The notes beneath the pieces are model-generated. The model had not been told where the DNA came from, made no database searches, and was given only the letters and a program-made list of their open reading frames with translations. This document shows positions 26,671 to 38,554 of a stretch of DNA of 64,000 nt, piece by piece. Within the stretch, counting starts at the first letter, position 1. Each line of letters begins with the position of its first letter. Source of the DNA: Crossaster papposus (taxonomy: Eukaryota; Echinodermata; Asteroidea; Velatida; Solasteridae); NCBI GenBank assembly GCA_037893245.1, contig JBAIAA010000666.1:310001-374000 (forward strand). The letters run 5' to 3'. The position numbers and the translations under genes were made by a program.

Positions 26671-26742
26671 GTCCCACACCGGGAATCGAACCCGGGCCAC
26701 GGCGGTGAGAGCGCCGGATCCTAACCACTAGACTATATGGGA
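26671..26742 (-). tRNA. tRNA-Glu(CUC) copy 5, variant
   Basis: C73 discriminator and G10A, as in copy 3 but with the normal anticodon loop. Confidence 0.75.
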
Positions 26743-27008
26743 TTATGCGGAAGATCCATTGAGCATTAGGCTACGAAATTACTTTTTCACTGATGTAATT
26801 CCATTAACAAAATACCACACTGGAAAATCGAACTCGGCCAGCGAATTGTTATCAGCCGCGTCACAGACGGCGCCTCTATAGCGATTGGCATTGATGTTGG
26901 TATTCTTGTTGTTGTTTCTGTTGCTGCGCCAATTTTGACATGCGGGAACTTCTAAGTAAGTACCTGAAGAGAGCAAATACAATGACAACCAAAGTAAAAT
27001 TGAAAACT

Positions 27009-27080
27009 TTCCCACACCGGGAATCGAACTCGGGCCACGGCGGTGAGAGCACCGGATCCTCACCACTAGACCATATGGGA
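27009..27080 (-). tRNA. tRNA-Glu(CUC) copy 6, variant
   Basis: C30T wobble and a D-loop T-to-G change as in copy 4, plus G52A, which breaks a T-stem pair and the first base of the B box. Confidence 0.7.
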
Positions 27081-27346
27081 TTATGCGGAAGATCCATTGA
27101 GCATTAGGCTACGAAATTACTTTTTCACTGATGTAATTCCATTAACAAAATACCACAGTGGAAATTCGAACTCGGCCAGCGAATTGTTATCAGCCGCGTC
27201 ACAGACGGCGCCTCTAAAGCGATTGGCATTGATGTTGGTATTCTTGTTGTTGTTTTTGTTGCTGCGCCAATTTTGACATGCGGGAACTTCTAAGTAAGTA
27301 CCTGAAGAGAGCAAATACAATGACAACCAAAGTAAAAGTTAAAACT

Positions 27347-27418
27347 TTCCCACACCGGGAATCGAACCCGGGCCACGGCGGTGAGAGCGCCGGATCCTAA
27401 CAACTAGACCATATGGGA
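27347..27418 (-). tRNA. tRNA-Glu(CUC) copy 7, variant
   Basis: G18T removes one of the two conserved D-loop guanines, which also belongs to the A box. Confidence 0.7.
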
Positions 27419-27684
27419 TTATGCGGAAGATCCATTGAGCATTAGGCTACGAAATTACTTTTTCACTGATGTAATTCCAATAACAAAATACCACACTGGA
27501 ACATCAAACTCGGCCAGCGAATGGTTATCAGCCGCGTCACAGACGGCGCCTCTAAAGCGATTGGCATTGATGTTGGTATTCTTGTTGTTGTTGTTGTTGC
27601 TGTGTCACATTCGACATGCGGGAACTTCTTAGTAAGTACCTCAATAGAGCAACTACAATGACAACCACATTAAAAGTTAAAACG

Positions 27685-27756
27685 TTCCCACACCGGGAAT
27701 CGAACCCTGGCCACGGCGGTGAGAGCGCCGGATCCTAACCACTAGACCATATGGGA
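27685..27756 (-). tRNA. tRNA-Glu(CUC) copy 8
   Basis: C50A mismatch in the T stem; otherwise consensus. Confidence 0.8.
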
Positions 27757-28022
27757 TTATGCGGAAGATCTATTGAGCATTAGGCTACGAAATTACTTTT
27801 TCACTGATGTAATTCCATTAACAAAATACCACACTGGAAAATCGAACTCGGCCAGCGAATTGTTATCAGCCGCGTCACAGACGGCGCCTCTAAAGCGATT
27901 GGCATTGATGTTGGTATTCTTGTTGTTGTTTTTGTTGCTGTGCCAATTTTGACACGCGGGAACTTCTAAGTAAGTACCTAAAGAGAGCAACTACAATGAC
28001 AACCAAAGTAAAATTTAAAACT

Positions 28023-28094
28023 TTCCCACACCGGGAATCGAACCCGGGCCACGGCGATGAGAGCGCCGGATCCTAACCACTATACCATATGGGA
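28023..28094 (-). tRNA. tRNA-Glu(CUC) copy 9
   Basis: C12A in the D stem and C38T in the anticodon loop. Confidence 0.78.
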
Positions 28095-28360
28095 TTATGC
28101 GGAAGATCTATTGAGCATTAGGCTACGAAATTACCTTTTCACTGATGTAATTCCATTAACAAAATACCACACTGGAAAATCGAACTCGGCCAGCGAATTG
28201 TTATCAGCCGCGTCACAGACGGCGCCTCTAAAGCGATTGGCATTGATGTTGGTATTCTTGTTGTTGTTTTTGTTGCTGTGCCAATTTTGACACGCGGGAA
28301 CTTCTAAGTAAGTACCTAAAGAGAGCAACTACAATGACAACCAAAGTAAAATTTAAAACT

Positions 28361-28432
28361 TTCCCACACCGGGAATCGAACCCGGGCCACGGCGATGAGA
28401 GCGCCGGATCCTAACCACTATACCATATGGGA
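28361..28432 (-). tRNA. tRNA-Glu(CUC) copy 10
   Basis: Same two changes as copy 9 (C12A, C38T); the two monomers are a recent tandem duplication. Confidence 0.78.
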
Positions 28433-28692
28433 TTATGCGGAAGATCTATTGAGCATTAGGCTACGAAATTACCTTTTCACTGATGTAATTCCATTAACAA
28501 AATACCACACTGGAAAATCGAACTTGGCCAGCGAATTGTTATCAGCCGCGTCACAGACGGTGCCTTTAAAGCGATTAGCATTGTTGTTGTTGTTGTTGTT
28601 TTTGTTGCTATGCCAAATTCGACAGGCGGGAACTTCTAAGTAAGTACCTAAAGAGAGCAACTACAATGACAACCAAAGTAAAAGTTAAAACT

Positions 28693-28764
28693 TTCCAACA
28701 CCGGGAATCGAACCCGGGCCACGGCGGTGAGAGCGCCGGATCCTAACCACTAGACCATATGGGA
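28693..28764 (-). tRNA. tRNA-Glu(CUC) copy 11
   Basis: G69T mismatch in the acceptor stem; otherwise consensus. Confidence 0.82.
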
Positions 28765-29030
28765 TTATGCGGAAGATCCATTGAGCATTAGGCTACGAAA
28801 TTACTTTTTCACTGATGTAATTCCAATAACAAAATACCACACTGGAACATCGAACTCGGCCAGCGAATGGTTATCAGCCGCGTCACAGACGGCGCCTCTA
28901 AAGCGATTGGCACTGATGTTGGTATTCTTGTTGTTGTTGTTGTTGCTGTGTCACATTCAACATGCGGGAACTTCTTAGTAAGTACCTCAATAGAGCAACT
29001 ACAATGACAACCACATTAAAAGTTAAAACG

Positions 29031-29102
29031 TTCCCACACCGGGAATCGAACCCGGGCCACGGCGGTGAGAGCGCCGGATCCTAACCACTAGACCATATGG
29101 GA
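29031..29102 (-). tRNA. tRNA-Glu(CUC) copy 12, consensus
   Basis: Exact array consensus: all stems pair, A and B boxes are intact and TTTT starts three bases downstream. Confidence 0.93.
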
Positions 29103-29368
29103 TTATGCGGAAGATCCATTGAGCATTAGGCTACGAAATTACTTTTTCACTGATGTAATTCCATTAACAAAATACCACAGTGGAAAATCGAACTCGGCCA
29201 GCAAATTGTTATCAGCCGCGTCACAGACGGCGCCTCTAAAGCGATTGGCATTGATGTTGGTATTCTTGTTGTTGTTTTTGTTGCTGTGCCAATTTTGACA
29301 CGCGGGAACTTCTAAGTAAGTACCTCAAGAGAGCAACTACAATGACAACCAAAGTAAAATTTAAAACT

Positions 29369-29440
29369 GTCCCACACCGGGAATCGAACCCGGGCCACGG
29401 CGGTGAGAGCGCCGGATCCTAACCACTAGACCGTATGGGA
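29369..29440 (-). tRNA. tRNA-Glu(CUC) copy 13, T8C variant
   Basis: T8C hits the near-universal U8 and the first A-box base; the discriminator is C73. Confidence 0.72.
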
Positions 29441-29706
29441 TTATGCGGAAGGTCCATTGAGCATTAGTCTACGAAATTACTTTTTCACTGATGTAATTCC
29501 AATAACAAAATACCACACTGGAACATCGAACTCGGCCAGCGAATGGTTATCAGCCGCGTCACAGACGGCGCCTCTAAAGCGATTGGCATTGATGTTGGTA
29601 TTCTTGTTGTTGTTTTTGTTGCTGTGCCAATTTTGACACGCGGGAACTTCTAAGTAAGTACCTCAAGAGAGCAACTACAATGACAACCAAAGTAAAATTT
29701 AAAACT

Positions 29707-29778
29707 GTCCCACACCGGGAATCGAACCCGGGCCACGGCGGTGAGAGCGCCGGATCCTAACCACTAGACCGTATGGGA
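29707..29778 (-). tRNA. tRNA-Glu(CUC) copy 14, T8C variant
   Basis: Same T8C and C73 pair as copy 13, one monomer away. Confidence 0.72.
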
Positions 29779-30044
29779 TTATGCGGAAGGTCCATTGAGC
29801 ATTAGTCTACGAAATTACTTTTTCACTGATGTAATTCCAATAACAAAATACCACACTGGAACATCGAACTCGGCCAGCGAATGGTTATCAGCCGCGTCAC
29901 AGACGGCGCCTCTAAAGCGATTGGCACTGATGTTGGTATTCTTGTTGTTGTTGTTGTTGCTGTGTCACATTAGACATGCGGGAACTTCTAAGTAAGTACC
30001 TAAAGAGAGCAACTACAATGACAACCAAAGTAAAATTTAAAACT

Positions 30045-30116
30045 TTCCCACACCGGGAATCGAACCCGGGCCACGGCGATGAGAGCGCCGGATCCTAACC
30101 ACTATACCATATGGGA
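30045..30116 (-). tRNA. tRNA-Glu(CUC) copy 15
   Basis: C12A and C38T, the subtype of copies 9 and 10. Confidence 0.78.
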
Positions 30117-30376
30117 TTATGCGGAAGATCTATTGAGCATTAGGCTACGAAATTACCTTTTCACTGATGTAATTCCATTAACAAAATACCACACTGGAAA
30201 ATCGAACTTGGCCAGCGAATTGTTATCAGCCGCGTCACAGACGGTGCCTTTAAAGCGATTAGCATTGTTGTTGTTGTTGTTGTTTTTGTTGCTGTGCCAA
30301 ATTCGACAGGCGGGAACTTCTAAGTAAGTACCTAAAGAGAGCAACTACAATGACAACCAAAGTAAAAGTTAAAACT

Positions 30377-30448
30377 TTCCCACACCGGGAATCGAACCCG
30401 GGCCACGGCGGTGAGAGCGCCGGATCCTAACCACTAGACCATATGGGA
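30377..30448 (-). tRNA. tRNA-Glu(CUC) copy 16, consensus
   Basis: Exact array consensus with downstream TTTT. Confidence 0.93.
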
Positions 30449-30714
30449 TTATGCGGAAGATCCATTGAGCATTAGGCTACAAAATTACTTTTTCACTGAT
30501 GTAATTCCAATAACAAAATACCACACTGGAACATCGAACTCGGCCAGCGAATGGTTATCAGCCGCGTCACAGACGGCGCCTCTAAAGCGATTGGCACTGA
30601 TGTTGGTATTCTTGTTGTTGTTGTTGTTGCTGTGTCACATTCGACATGCGGGAACTTCTTAGTAAGTACCTCAATAGAGCAACTACAATGACAACCACAT
30701 TAAAAGTTAAAACG

Positions 30715-30786
30715 TTCCCACACCGGGAATCGAACCCGGGCCACGGCGGTGAGAGCGCCGGATCCTAACCACTAGACCATATGGGA
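30715..30786 (-). tRNA. tRNA-Glu(CUC) copy 17, consensus
   Basis: Exact consensus; the 3' flank is the CGTTTTAAC subtype. Confidence 0.93.
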
Positions 30787-30930
30787 TTATGCGGAAGATC
30801 TATTGAGCATTAGGCTACGAAATTACCTTTTCACTGATGTAATTCCATTAACAAAATACTACACTGGAAAATCGAACTTGGCCAGCGAATTGTTATCAGC
30901 CGCGTCACAGACGACGCCTTTAAAGCGATT

Positions 30931-30966
<36 letters not shown>

Positions 30967-31052
30967 GCTGTGCCAAATTCGACATGCGGAAACTTCTAAG
31001 TAAGTACCTCAAGAGAGCAACTACAATGACAACCAAAGTAAAATTTAAAACT

Positions 31053-31124
31053 TTCCCGCACCGGGAATCGAACCCGGGCCACGGCGGTGAGAGCGCCGGA
31101 TCCTAACCACTAGACCATATGGGA
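31053..31124 (-). tRNA. tRNA-Glu(CUC) copy 18
   Basis: T68C acceptor mismatch only. Confidence 0.85.
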
Positions 31125-31390
31125 TTATGCGGAAGATCCATTGAGCATTAGGCTACGAAATTACTTTTTCACTGATGTAATTCCATTAACAAAATACCAC
31201 AGTGGAAAATCGAACTCGGCCAGCGAATTGTTATCAGCCGCGTCACAGACGGCGCCTCTAAAGCGATTGGCATTGATGTTGGTATTCTTGTTGTTGTTTT
31301 TGTTGCTGTGCCAATTTTGACAAGCGGGAACTTCTAAGTAAGTACCTCAAGAGAGCAACTACAATGACAACCAAAGTAAAATTTAAAACT

Positions 31391-31462
31391 TTCCCGCACC
31401 GGGAATCGAACCCGGGCCACGGCGGTGAGAGCGCCGGATCCTAACCACTAGACCATATGGGA
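31391..31462 (-). tRNA. tRNA-Glu(CUC) copy 19
   Basis: T68C acceptor mismatch only. Confidence 0.85.
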
Positions 31463-31728
31463 TTATGCGGAAGATCCATTGAGCATTAGGCTACGAAATT
31501 ACTTTTTCACTGATGTAATTCCATTAACAAAATACCACAGTGGAAAATCGAACTCGGCCAGCGAATTGTTATCAGCCGCGTCACAGACGGCGCCTCTAAA
31601 GCGATTGGCATTGATGTTGGTATTCTTGTTGTTGTTTTTGTTGCTGTGCCAATTTTGACACGCGGGAACTTCTAAGTAAGTACCTAAAGAGAGCAACTAC
31701 AATGACAACCAAAGTAAAATTTAAAACT

Positions 31729-31800
31729 GTCCCACACCGGGAATCGAACCCGGGCCACGGCGGTGAGAGCGCCGGATCCTAACCACTAGACCGTATGGGA
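31729..31800 (-). tRNA. tRNA-Glu(CUC) copy 20, T8C variant
   Basis: T8C with C73. Last copy before the 2701 bp higher-order repeat begins. Confidence 0.72.
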
Positions 31801-32066
31801 TTATGCGGAAGATCCATTGAGCATTAGGCTACGAAATTACTTTTTCACTGATTTAATTCCATTAACAAAATACCACACTGGAAAATCGAACTCGGCCAGC
31901 GAATTGTTATCAGCCGCGTCACACACGGCGCCTCTATAGCGATTGGCATTGATGTTGGTATTCTTGTTGTTGTTTCTGTTGCTGCGCCAATTTTGACAAG
32001 CGGGAACTTCTAAGTAAGTACCTGAAGAGAGCAAATACAATGACAACCAAAGTAAAATTGAAAACT

Positions 32067-32138
32067 TTCCCACACCGGGAATCGAACCCGGGCCACGGCG
32101 GTGAGAGCACCGGATCCTAACCACTAGACCATATGGGA
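32067..32138 (-). tRNA. tRNA-Glu(CUC) copy 21
   Basis: C30T wobble only. First tRNA of higher-order repeat copy a. Confidence 0.88.
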
Positions 32139-32404
32139 TTATGCGGAAGATCCATTGAGCATTAGGCTACGAAATTACTTTTTCACTGATGTAATTCCAT
32201 TAACAAAATACCACAGTGGAAATTCAAACTCGGCCAGCGAATTGTTATCAGCCGCGTCACAGACGGCGCCTCTAAAGCGATTGGCATTGATGTTGGTATT
32301 CTTGTTGTTGTTTTTGTTGCTGCGCCAATTTTGACATGCGGGAACTTCTAAGTAAGTACCTGAAGAGAGCAAATACAATGACAACCAAAGTAAAATTGAA
32401 AACT

Positions 32405-32476
32405 TTCCCACACCGGGAATCGAACCCGGGCCACGGCGGTGAGAGCACCGGATCCTAACCACTAGACCATATGGGA
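32405..32476 (-). tRNA. tRNA-Glu(CUC) copy 22
   Basis: C30T wobble only. Confidence 0.88.
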
Positions 32477-32742
32477 TTATGCGGAAGATCCATTGAGCAT
32501 TAGGCTACGAAATTACTTTTTCACTGATGTAATTCCATTAACAAAATACCACAGTGGAAATTCGAACTCGGCCAGCGAATTGTTATCAGCCGCGTCACAG
32601 ACGGCGCCTCTAAAGCGATTGGCATTGATGTTGGTATTCTTGTTGTTGTTTTTGTTGCTGTGCCAATTTTGACACGCGGGAACTTCTAAGTAAGTACCTA
32701 AAGAGAGCAACTACAATGACAACCAAAGTAAAATTTAAAACT

Positions 32743-32814
32743 TTCCCACACCGGGAATCGAACCCGGGCCACGGCGATGAGAGCGCCAGATCCTAACCAC
32801 TAGACCATATGGGA
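32743..32814 (-). tRNA. tRNA-Glu(CUC) copy 23
   Basis: C38T in the loop and C27T, a wobble at the top of the anticodon stem. Confidence 0.82.
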
Positions 32815-33080
32815 TTATGCGGAAGATCTATTGAGCATTAGGCTACGAAATTACCTTTTCACTGATGTAATTCCATTAACAAAATACCACACTGGAACAT
32901 CAAACTCGGCCAGCGAATGGTTATCAGCCGCCTCACAGACGGCGCCTCTAAAGCGATTGGCATTGATGTTGGTATTCTTGTTGTTGTTGTAGTTGCTGTG
33001 TCACATTCGACATGCGGGAACTTCTTAGTAAGTACCTCAATAGAGCAACTACAATGACAACCACATTAAAAGTTAAAACG

Positions 33081-33152
33081 TTCCCACACCGGGAATCGAA
33101 CCCGGGCCACGGCGGTGAGAGCGCCGGATCCTAACCACTAGACCAAATGGGA
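33081..33152 (-). tRNA. tRNA-Glu(CUC) copy 24
   Basis: A7T mismatch at the base of the acceptor stem, private to this copy. Confidence 0.83.
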
Positions 33153-33418
33153 TTATGCGGAAGATCTATTGAGCATTAGGCTACGAAATTACCTTTTCAC
33201 TGATGTAATTCCATTAACAAAATACCACACTGGAAAATCGAACTTGGCCAGCGAATTGTTATCAGCCGCGTCACAGACGGCGCCTCTAAAGCGATTGGCA
33301 CTGATGTTGGTATTCGTGTTGTTGTTGTTGTTGCTGTGTCACATTAGACATGCGGGAACTTCTTAGTAAGTATCTCAATAGAGCAACTACAATGACAACC
33401 ACATTAAAAGTTAAAACG

Positions 33419-33490
33419 TTCCCACACCGGGTATCGAACCCGGGCCACGGCGGTGAGAGCGCCGGATCCTAACCACTAGACCATATGGGA
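33419..33490 (-). tRNA. tRNA-Glu(CUC) copy 25
   Basis: T60A, which changes the B box to GGTTCGATACC. Confidence 0.78.
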
Positions 33491-33756
33491 TTATGCGGAA
33501 GATCTATTGAGCATTAGGCTACGAAATTACCTTTTCACTGATGTAATTCCATTAACAAAATACCACACTGGAACATCAAACTCGGCCAGCGAATGGTTAT
33601 CAGCCGCGTCACAGACGGCGCCTCTAAAGCGATTGGCATTGATGTTGGTATTCTTGTTGTTGTTGTTGTTGCTGTGTCACATTCGACATGCGGGAACTTC
33701 TTAGTAAGTACCTCAATAGAGCAACTACAATGACAACCACATTAAAAGTTAAAACG

Positions 33757-33828
33757 TTCCCACACCGGGAATCGAACCCGGGCCACGGCGGTGAGAGCGC
33801 CGGATCCTAACCACTAGACCATATGGGA
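33757..33828 (-). tRNA. tRNA-Glu(CUC) copy 26, consensus
   Basis: Exact array consensus. Confidence 0.93.
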
Positions 33829-34094
33829 TTATGCGGAAGATCCATTGAGCATTAGGCTACGAAATTACTTTTTCACTGATGTAATTCCAATAACAAAATA
33901 CCACACTGGAACATCGAACTCGGCCAGCGAATGGTTATCAGCCGCGTCACAGACGGCGCCTCTAAAGCGATTGGCACTGATGTTGGTATTCTTGTTGTTG
34001 TTGTTGTTGCTGTGTCACATTAGACATGCGGGAACTTCTTAGTAAGTACCTCAATAGAGCAACTACAATGACAACCACATTAAAAGTTAAAACG

Positions 34095-34166
34095 TTCCCA
34101 CACCGGGAATCGAACCCGGGCCACGGCGGTGAGAGCGCCGGATCCTAACCACTAGACCATATGGGA
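34095..34166 (-). tRNA. tRNA-Glu(CUC) copy 27, consensus
   Basis: Exact array consensus. Confidence 0.93.
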
Positions 34167-34310
34167 TTATGCGGAAGATCTATTGAGCATTAGGCTACGA
34201 AATTACCTTTTCACTGATGTAATTCCATTAACAAAATACCACACTGGAAAATCGAACTTGGCCAGCGAATTGTTATCAGCCGCGTCACAGACGACGCCTT
34301 TAAAGCGATT

Positions 34311-34344
<34 letters not shown>

Positions 34345-34429
34345 CTGTGCCAAATTCGACAGGCGGAAACTTCTAAGTAAGTACCTCAAGAGAGCAACTA
34401 CAATGACAACCAAAGTAAAATTTAAAACT

Positions 34430-34501
34430 TTCCCGCACCGGGAATCGAACCCGGGCCACGGCGGTGAGAGCGCCGGATCCTAACCACTAGACCATATGGG
34501 A
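34430..34501 (-). tRNA. tRNA-Glu(CUC) copy 28
   Basis: T68C acceptor mismatch. Closes higher-order repeat copy a. Confidence 0.85.
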
Positions 34502-34767
34502 TTATGCGGAAGATCCATTGAGCATTAGGCTACGAAATTACTTTTTCACTGATGTAATTCCATTAACAAAATACCACACTGGAAAATCGAACTCGGCCAG
34601 CGAATTGTTATCAGCCGCGTCACAGACGGCGCCTCTATAGCGATTGGCATTGATGTTGGTATTCTTGTTGTTGTTTCTGTTGCTGCGCCAATTTTGACAT
34701 GCGGGAACTTCTAAGTAAGTACCTGAAGAGAGCAAATACAATGACAACCAAAGTAAAATTGAAAACT

Positions 34768-34839
34768 TTCCCACACCGGGAATCGAACCCGGGCCACGGC
34801 GGTGAGAGCACCGGATCCTAACCACTAGACCATATGGGA
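34768..34839 (-). tRNA. tRNA-Glu(CUC) copy 29
   Basis: C30T wobble; counterpart of copy 21 at +2701. Confidence 0.88.
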
Positions 34840-35105
34840 TTATGCGGAAGATCCATTGAGCATTAGGCTACGAAATTACTTTTTCACTGATGTAATTCCA
34901 TTAACAAAATACCACAGTGGAAATTCGAACTCGGCCAGCGAATTGTTATCAGCCGCGTCACAGACGGCGCCTCTAAAGCGATTGGCATTGATGTTGGTAT
35001 TCTTGTTGTTGTTTTTGTTGCTGCGCCAATTTTGACATGCGGGAACTTCTAAGTAAGTACCTGAAGAGAGCAAATACAATGACAACCAAAGTAAAATTGA
35101 AAACT

Positions 35106-35177
35106 TTCCCACACCGGGAATCGAACCCGGGCCACGGCGGTGAGAGCACCGGATCCTAACCACTAGACCATATGGGA
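35106..35177 (-). tRNA. tRNA-Glu(CUC) copy 30
   Basis: C30T wobble; counterpart of copy 22. Confidence 0.88.
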
Positions 35178-35443
35178 TTATGCGGAAGATCCATTGAGCA
35201 TTAGGCTACGAAATTACTTTTTCACTGATGTAATTCCATTAACAAAATACCACAGTGGAAATTCGAACTCGGCCAGCGAATTGTTATCAGCCGCGTCACA
35301 GACGGCGCCTCTAAAGCGATTGGCATTGATGTTGGTATTCTTGTTGTTGTTTTTGTTGCTGTGCCAATTTTGACACGCGGGAACTTCTAAGTAAGTACCT
35401 AAAGAGAGCAACTACAATGACAACCAAAGTAAAATTTAAAACT

Positions 35444-35515
35444 TTCCCACACCGGGAATCGAACCCGGGCCACGGCGATGAGAGCGCCGGATCCTAACCA
35501 CTAGACCATATGGGA
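35444..35515 (-). tRNA. tRNA-Glu(CUC) copy 31
   Basis: C38T only; counterpart of copy 23 without its C27T. Confidence 0.87.
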
Positions 35516-35781
35516 TTATGCGGAAGATCTATTGAGCATTAGGCTACGAAATTACCTTTTCACTGATGTAATTCCATTAACAAAATACCACACTGGAACA
35601 TCAAACTCGGCCAGCGAATGGTTATCAGCCGCGTCACAGACGGCGCCTCTAAAGCGATTGGCATTGATGTTGGTATTCTTGTTGTTGTTGTTGTTGCTGT
35701 GTCACATTCGACATGCGGGAACTTCTTAGTAAGTACCTCAATAGAGCAACTACAATGACAACCACATTAAAAGTTAAAACG

Positions 35782-35853
35782 TTCCCACACCGGGAATCGA
35801 ACCCGGGCCACGGCGGTGAGAGCGCCGGATCCTAACCACTAGACCATATGGGA
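35782..35853 (-). tRNA. tRNA-Glu(CUC) copy 32, consensus
   Basis: Exact array consensus. Confidence 0.93.
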
Positions 35854-36119
35854 TTATGCGGAAGATCTATTGAGCATTAGGCTACGAAATTACCTTTTCA
35901 CTGATGTAATTCCATTAACAAAATACCACACTGGAACATCAAACTCGGCCAGCGAATGGTTATCAGCCGCGTCACAGACGGCGCCTCTAAAGCGATTGGC
36001 ATTGATGTTGGTATTCTTGTTGTTGTTGTTGTTGCTGTGTCACATTCGACATGCGGGAACTTCTTAGTAAGTACCTCAATAGAGCAACTACAATGACAAC
36101 CACATTAAAAGTTAAAACG

Positions 36120-36191
36120 TTCCCACACCGGGAATCGAACCCGGGCCACGGCGGTGAGAGCGCCGGATCCTAACCACTAGACCATATGGGA
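36120..36191 (-). tRNA. tRNA-Glu(CUC) copy 33, consensus
   Basis: Exact array consensus. Confidence 0.93.
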
Positions 36192-36457
36192 TTATGCGGA
36201 AGATCCATTGAGCATTAGGCTACGAAATTACTTTTTCACTGATGTAATTCCAATAACAAAATACCACACTGGAACATCGAACTCGGCCAGCGAATGGTTA
36301 TCAGCCGCGTCACAGACGGCGCCTCTAAAGCGATTGGCACTGATGTTGGTATTCTTGTTGTTGTTGTTGTTGCTGTGTCACATTAGACATGCGGGAACTT
36401 CTTAGTAAGTACCTCAATAGAGCAACTACAATGACAACCACATTAAAAGTTAAAACG

Positions 36458-36529
36458 TTCCCACACCGGGAATCGAACCCGGGCCACGGCGGTGAGAGCG
36501 CCGGATCCTAACCACTAGACCATATGGGA
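36458..36529 (-). tRNA. tRNA-Glu(CUC) copy 34, consensus
   Basis: Exact array consensus. Confidence 0.93.
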
Positions 36530-36673
36530 TTATGCGGAAGATCTATTGAGCATTAGGCTACGAAATTACCTTTTCACTGATGTAATTCCATTAACAAAAT
36601 ACCACACTGGAAAATCGAACTTGGCCAGCGAATTGTTATCAGCCGCGTCACAGACGACGCCTTTAAAGCGATT

Positions 36674-36707
<34 letters not shown>

Positions 36708-36792
36708 CTGTGCCAAATTCGACAGGCGGAAACTTCTAAGTAAGTACCTCAAGAGAGCAACTACAATGACAACCAAAGTAAAATTTAAAACT

Positions 36793-36864
36793 TTCCCGCA
36801 CCGGGAATCGAACCCGGGCCACGGCGGTGAGAGCGCCGGATCCTAACCACTAGACCATATGGGA
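36793..36864 (-). tRNA. tRNA-Glu(CUC) copy 35
   Basis: T68C acceptor mismatch. Confidence 0.85.
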
Positions 36865-37130
36865 TTATGCGGAAGATCCATTGAGCATTAGGCTACGAAA
36901 TTACTTTTTCACTGATGTAATTCCATTAACAAAATACCACAGTGGAAAATCGAACTCGGCCAGCGAATTGTTATCAGCCGCGTCACAGACGGCGCCTCTA
37001 AAGCGATTGGCATTGATGTTGGTATTCTTGTTGTTGTTTTTGTTGCTGTGCCAATTTTGACACGCGGGAACTTCTAAGTAAGTACCTAAAGAGAGCAACT
37101 ACAATGACAACCAAAGTAAAATTTAAAACT

Positions 37131-37202
37131 GTCCCACACCGGGCATCGAACCCGGGCCACGGCGGTGAGAGCGCCGGATCCTAACCACTAGACCGTATGG
37201 GA
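37131..37202 (-). tRNA. tRNA-Glu(CUC) copy 36, T8C variant
   Basis: T8C and C73 as in copy 20, plus T60G in the B box. Confidence 0.68.
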
Positions 37203-37468
37203 TTATGCGGAAGATCCATTGAGCATTAGGCTACGAAATTACTTTTTCACTGATGTAATTCCATTAACAAAATACCACACTGGAAAATCGAACTCGGCCA
37301 GCGAATTGTTATCAGCCGCGTCACAGACGGCGCCTCTATAGCGATTGGCATTGATGTTGGTATTCTTGTTGTTGTTTCTGTTGCTGCGCCAATTTTGACA
37401 TGCGGGAACTTCTAAGTAAGTACCTGAAGAGAGCAAATACAATGACAACCAAAGTAAAATTGAAAACT

Positions 37469-37540
37469 TTCCCACACCGGGAATCGAACCCGGGCCACGG
37501 CGGTGAGAGCACCGGATCCTAACCACTAGACCATATGGGA
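37469..37540 (-). tRNA. tRNA-Glu(CUC) copy 37
   Basis: C30T wobble; counterpart of copies 21 and 29. Confidence 0.88.
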
Positions 37541-37806
37541 TTATGCGGAAGATCCATTGAGCATTAGGCTACGAAATTACTTTTTCACTGATGTAATTCC
37601 ATTAACAAAATACCACAGTGGAAATTCGAACTCGGCCAGCGAATTGTTATCAGCCGCGTCACAGACGGCGCCTCTAAAGCGATTGGCATTGATGTTGGTA
37701 TTCTTGTTGTTGTTTTTGTTGCTGCGCCAATTTTGACATGCGGGAACTTCTAAGTAAGTACCTGAAGAGAGCAAATACAATGACAACCAAAGTAAAATTG
37801 AAAACT

Positions 37807-37878
37807 TTCCCACACCGGGAATCGAACCCGGGCCACGGCGGTGAGAGCACCGGATCCTAACCACTAGACCATATGGGA
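37807..37878 (-). tRNA. tRNA-Glu(CUC) copy 38
   Basis: C30T wobble. Confidence 0.88.
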
Positions 37879-38144
37879 TTATGCGGAAGATCCATTGAGC
37901 ATTAGGCTACGAAATTACTTTTTCACTGATGTAATTCCATTAACAAAATACCACAGTGGAAATTCGAACTCGGCCAGCGAATTGTTATCAGCCGCGTCAC
38001 AGACGGCGCCTCTAAAGCGATTGGCATTGATGTTGGTATTCTTGTTGTTGTTTTTGTTGCTGTGCCAATTTTGACACGCGGGAACTTCTAAGTAAGTACC
38101 TAAAGAGAGCAACTACAATGACAACCAAAGTAAAATTTAAAACT

Positions 38145-38216
38145 TTCCCACACCGGGAATCGAACCCGGGCCACGGCGATGAGAGCGCCGGATCCTAACC
38201 ACTAGACCATATGGGA
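38145..38216 (-). tRNA. tRNA-Glu(CUC) copy 39
   Basis: C38T only. Confidence 0.87.
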
Positions 38217-38482
38217 TTATGCGGAAGATCTATTGAGCATTAGGCTACGAAATTACCTTTTCACTGATGTAATTCCATTAACAAAATACCACACTGGAAC
38301 ATCAAACTCGGCCAGCGAATGGTTATCAGCCGCGTCACAGACGGCGCCTCTAAAGCGATTGGCATTGATGTTGGTATTCTTGTTGTTGTTGTTGTTGCTG
38401 TGTCACATTCGACATGCGGGAACTTCTTAGTAAGTACCTCAATAGAGCAACTACAATGACAACCACATTAAAAGTTAAAACG

Positions 38483-38554
38483 TTCCCACACCGGGAATCG
38501 AACCCGGGCCACGGCGGTGAGAGCGCCGGATCCTAACCACTAGACCATATGGGA
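38483..38554 (-). tRNA. tRNA-Glu(CUC) copy 40, consensus
   Basis: Exact consensus; last tRNA that follows the 2701 bp period. Confidence 0.93.

Noticed and set aside
26103..37864. 95-codon minus-strand frames reading MVRIRCSHRRGPGS
   Set aside because: The start of each frame is the tRNA-Glu gene itself translated, so it is a by-product of the tRNA.
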